Assembly: GCA_038212095.1 (NCBI GenBank)
Contig: JBBQUW010000037.1
Location: 1 to 32,769, forward strand
Direction of reading: 5' to 3'
Source of the DNA: JAICYJ01 sp038212095
Lineage (GTDB): Bacteria > Actinomycetota > Thermoleophilia > Gaiellales > JAICJC01
DNA: 32,769 nt
A program made the translations under genes and the position numbers. The notes under the pieces are model-generated. The model was not told the DNA's origin. It searched no databases and saw only the letters and a list, made by a program, of their open reading frames with translations. Position 1 is the first letter of the stretch. Each line of letters starts with the position of its first letter. Shown in pieces: positions 30,815 through 32,769 of this stretch.

Positions 30815-31933
30815 ATGCGACAGAGCATCTCGTTCGGGCGGATCGCGGGTATCCCGATCGGCGCCAGTTGGACGTGGCTACCGGTCGTCGTCCTACTGGT
30901 CTGGCTGGCCGCGGTCGACTTCTTCCCACGGCAGAACCCCGGCCTCTCAAACGGGGCGTACATCGGCATGGCGGTGGCCGAGGCGGTGCTGCTCCTCTCA
31001 GGCCTGCTGGCGCACGAGTTGGGCCACGGCCTGCAGGCGCGCCGCGACGGCATGCGCGTGGAGGGCATCACGCTGTGGCTGTTCGGCGGCGTGGCGCGGT
31101 TTAGCGGAGAGTTCCCCGGCGCCGGCGCCGAGCTGCGGATCGCGGCCGCCGGCCCGGCGGCGACGCTCGTGATCGGCACCGTCTCGCTGACAGCCGCGCT
31201 GCTGCTTCCGCTACCCGCGGTGGCCGACGGCGTGCTGTTCTGGCTCGGCATGCTGAGCATGGTGTTGCTGGTCGGCAACCTGATCCCGGCCTATCCGCTG
31301 GACGGCGGCCGCATCCTGCACGCCGTGCTGTGGCGCGTGCGCGACGACCGCGGCAAGGCGACCGAGGTATCGGCGGCAGTCGGGCGGATCTGCGGCTACG
31401 TGCTGATCGGCGGCGGCATCTTCCTCGCACTGACGTGGCCGGGCCGAGCGGTGGTGGGGCTGTGGCTGATGACGATGGGCTGGTTCGTGATGGCGGCGGC
31501 CACCGGCGAGTCGCGCAGCGAGGCTGTGCGCGGCGCACTGGCGGGGCTGACGGTGGCTGACGTGATAGAGCGCGATCCGATCTGCGTGCTGCCCACGCTG
31601 ACCCTGACGGAGTTCTTCGCAGAGGTCGTCTGGTCGCAGCGACACACCACCTACCCGGTGTTCGACGGCGAACGAGTGGTCGGACTGCTGCCGTTTGGCC
31701 GGGTGGCCGCGGTGCCGCGGGCCCAGTGGGACGACACCCGCATCGAGCAGGCGATGGTGCCGCTGGCTGACGTGGTGCTGCTCGAGGAGACCGCACCGCT
31801 CAGCGAGGCCATTGGAAGGCTGGCCTCCAGCGAGCTGCAGCGGGGATTGGTGATCGAGGACGACCGGCTGGTGGGACTGGTGTCGGTGTCGGATATCGCT
31901 CGCGCATTTGAGCGCCGCGCCCGTTTGCTCTAA
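30815..31933 (+). CDS. M50 site-2 protease family protein with CBS domains
   Basis: This 372-residue protein is an intramembrane metalloprotease of the S2P/SpoIVFB kind: H67-E68-L-G-H71 is the zinc site and D163 in IPAYPLDGGR the third ligand. Five or six TM helices cover about 18-245. The C-terminus (about 250-372) is a CBS pair (YPVFDGERVVGLLPF; LVIEDDRLVGLVSVSDIARA). M50 proteases with CBS domains bind adenine nucleotides and cut membrane-bound anti-sigma factors or similar; the target here is unknown. The next gene, a cyclic-nucleotide-binding domain, has its promoter inside the end of this one. Confidence 0.93.
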   Translation: MRQSISFGRIAGIPIGASWTWLPVVVLLVWLAAVDFFPRQNPGLSNGAYIGMAVAEAVLLLSGLLAHELGHGLQARRDGMRVEGITLWLFGGVARFSGEFPGAGAELRIAAAGPAATLVIGTVSLTAALLLPLPAVADGVLFWLGMLSMVLLVGNLIPAYPLDGGRILHAVLWRVRDDRGKATEVSAAVGRICGYVLIGGGIFLALTWPGRAVVGLWLMTMGWFVMAAATGESRSEAVRGALAGLTVADVIERDPICVLPTLTLTEFFAEVVWSQRHTTYPVFDGERVVGLLPFGRVAAVPRAQWDDTRIEQAMVPLADVVLLEETAPLSEAIGRLASSELQRGLVIEDDRLVGLVSVSDIARAFERRARLL

Positions 31934-31936
31934 CAT
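31908..31936 (+). promoter_or_regulatory. promoter with -35 and -10 for the cyclic-nucleotide-binding gene
   Basis: TTGAGC (31908-31913), a 17-bp spacer and TAACAT (31931-31936) form the clearest promoter in the window. The -10 ends 6 nt before the GTG at 31943, so the mRNA would be leaderless. The -35 lies in the last codons of the M50 gene. Confidence 0.65.
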
Positions 31937-31942
31937 CGGCCC

Positions 31943-32356
31943 GTGGACGAAAGCCACCTGAAGTCGGTCGACCTGTTCGCCTCGCTCTCGGATGATCAGC
32001 GCAGACGCCTCGCCCAGTGGGCCGACGAGATCGATGTCGACACCGGCCATCACCTGATCCGCCAGGACGGCTTCGGCTACGAGTTCTTCGTCATCCTGTC
32101 CGGTACGGCCGAGGTGATGGACGGCGATGATCACCTGGCGGACATGGTCGCGGGTGACTTCTTCGGGGAGATCGCACTGACGGAAGGCGTGCGCCGCAGC
32201 GCGTCAGTACGCGCGACCACACCGATGCGGCTGATCGTGATGGGCCGAACGGAGTTCCTCTCGATGGCGTCACAGATGCCCTCGGTCGCCGAGCAGATCC
32301 GCTCGCGGATCGCCGAGCGACTCGAGAACAATCGCTCCGCCACGCCGGCCGACTAG
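31943..32356 (+). CDS. stand-alone cyclic nucleotide-binding domain protein
   Basis: This 137-residue protein is one cNMP-binding (CRP/PKA-R-like) domain with no DNA-binding or catalytic part. It has the beta-roll and the phosphate-binding cassette: VAGDFFGEIALTEGVRRSASVRA fits the GE(I/L)AL...R(S/T)A(S/T) pattern, with E and R present. The final helix follows to the end, so no HTH is missing by truncation. It probably acts by binding a partner, perhaps the M50 protease next door, which is inference. It has its own promoter. Confidence 0.88.
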   Translation: MDESHLKSVDLFASLSDDQRRRLAQWADEIDVDTGHHLIRQDGFGYEFFVILSGTAEVMDGDDHLADMVAGDFFGEIALTEGVRRSASVRATTPMRLIVMGRTEFLSMASQMPSVAEQIRSRIAERLENNRSATPAD

Positions 32357-32363
32357 ATCCAAC

Positions 32364-32379
32364 GCCGGCCGTGGTCGGC
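32364..32379. terminator. weak hairpin between convergent genes
   Basis: GCCGGCC-GT-GGTCGGC pairs with one G-T or mismatch position and a 2-nt loop between the cNMP gene and the converging GNAT gene. It has no T-tract, so it is only a candidate. Confidence 0.25.
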
Positions 32380-32409
32380 ATCCGCGTCCGCGAGTGCGAC
32401 GACTGAGAA

Positions 32410-32769
32410 CTACCCGGACCGCTCCATCAGACGCGGGCCGGGATCGCCGAACCCGAACCGCCGGTACAGGCCGTGCGCGTCGCCTGTGTGGAGCAGCCAG
32501 CGCACGTTCCAGCCGGAGCCGTCCACGATCTCCTTCACCATCTGCTCGCCAAGTCCACGGCCGCGGTGCTCGGGCAGCACGTAGACATCAGCAAGGTACG
32601 CGAACGCGACCCTGTCGCTGACTGCGCGGCAGAAGCCGATCTGGGCGGAGTCAAGGTAGAGGCCAAGGACGCGATCCGCTTCCCGCACCAACCGGCTGAC
32701 CGTCTCGTGTGTTCGGCCCCTGGCCCAGTAGGCGTGCCCGGAGAGGAAGCGATGCACCTCGTCCACGTC
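32410..32769 (-). CDS. GNAT family N-acetyltransferase, N-terminus cut by the window edge
   Basis: At least 119 codons are visible. VYVLPEHRGRGLGEQMVKEI is the acetyl-CoA-binding loop (RGRGLG), and LLHTGDAHGLYRRFGFGDPG the C-terminal strand. The frame is open up to the window edge (codon GAC before an in-frame GTG at 32766). The family usually has a few residues before the VDEVHRFLSG helix, so the true start is probably outside. The substrate is unknown. It converges on the cNMP-binding gene. Confidence 0.85.
   Translation of the reverse strand, partial: DVDEVHRFLSGHAYWARGRTHETVSRLVREADRVLGLYLDSAQIGFCRAVSDRVAFAYLADVYVLPEHRGRGLGEQMVKEIVDGSGWNVRWLLHTGDAHGLYRRFGFGDPGPRLMERSG

Overview
The window is GC-rich, densely packed chromosomal DNA with short intergenic gaps and many 4-bp stop/start overlaps. 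The gene content (RmuC, MMPL transporter, IspH, IleRS, a LytR_C-domain protein, the acpS-nnrD-alr block, many GTG starts) fits an actinobacterium. A deep-branching group such as Thermoleophilia is my best guess, from protein style only. I see no phage, insertion sequence, CRISPR array or rRNA. There is one tRNA, tRNA-Gly(TCC).

Layout. 1-390 has no convincing gene; it holds a long hairpin, a 9-codon ORF with a strong ribosome binding site, and degenerate direct repeats. 391-8074 carries rmuC (-), an MMPL transporter (-), tRNA-Gly (+), a lipoprotein (-), a RibD/DHFR-like reductase (+), a secreted CAP-domain protein (+), ispH (+) and the end of an ileS/NAD-epimerase operon (-). ileS encodes an enzyme whose HIGH motif reads GVHH, not HxGH. 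11293-13682 holds a 47-residue protein, a serine hydrolase/Nudix pair and a divergent LytR_C-domain protein.

13699-18218 is the most unusual region. It has an aromatic-amino-acid-decarboxylase-like enzyme and a Mau-like redox cassette: a MauE-thioredoxin fusion, a Tat-exported Cys-rich protein that loosely resembles methylamine dehydrogenase light chain, a 28-codon ORF, and a membrane protein fused to a putative beta-propeller. Upstream of the cassette lie five 13-bp palindromes spaced exactly 21 bp apart. 18219-21995 is a compact catabolic operon: a ThDP-dependent acetolactate-synthase-like enzyme, a beta-keto acid cleavage enzyme (BKACE) and a class III aminotransferase.

22039-28323 contains a membrane-anchored cytochrome c, a 60-codon ORF and the operon acpS-nnrD-CBS-alr-cca-methyltransferase. 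28434-32769 contains an MBL-fold hydrolase with two tandem GNAT paralogues, an M50 protease with CBS domains, a lone cyclic-nucleotide-binding domain and a GNAT gene cut by the window edge.

A theme across the window is apparent leaderless transcription. Nine genes have a TANNNT -10-like hexamer ending exactly 6 or 7 nt before the start codon and usually no Shine-Dalgarno site. I used this to choose several starts.
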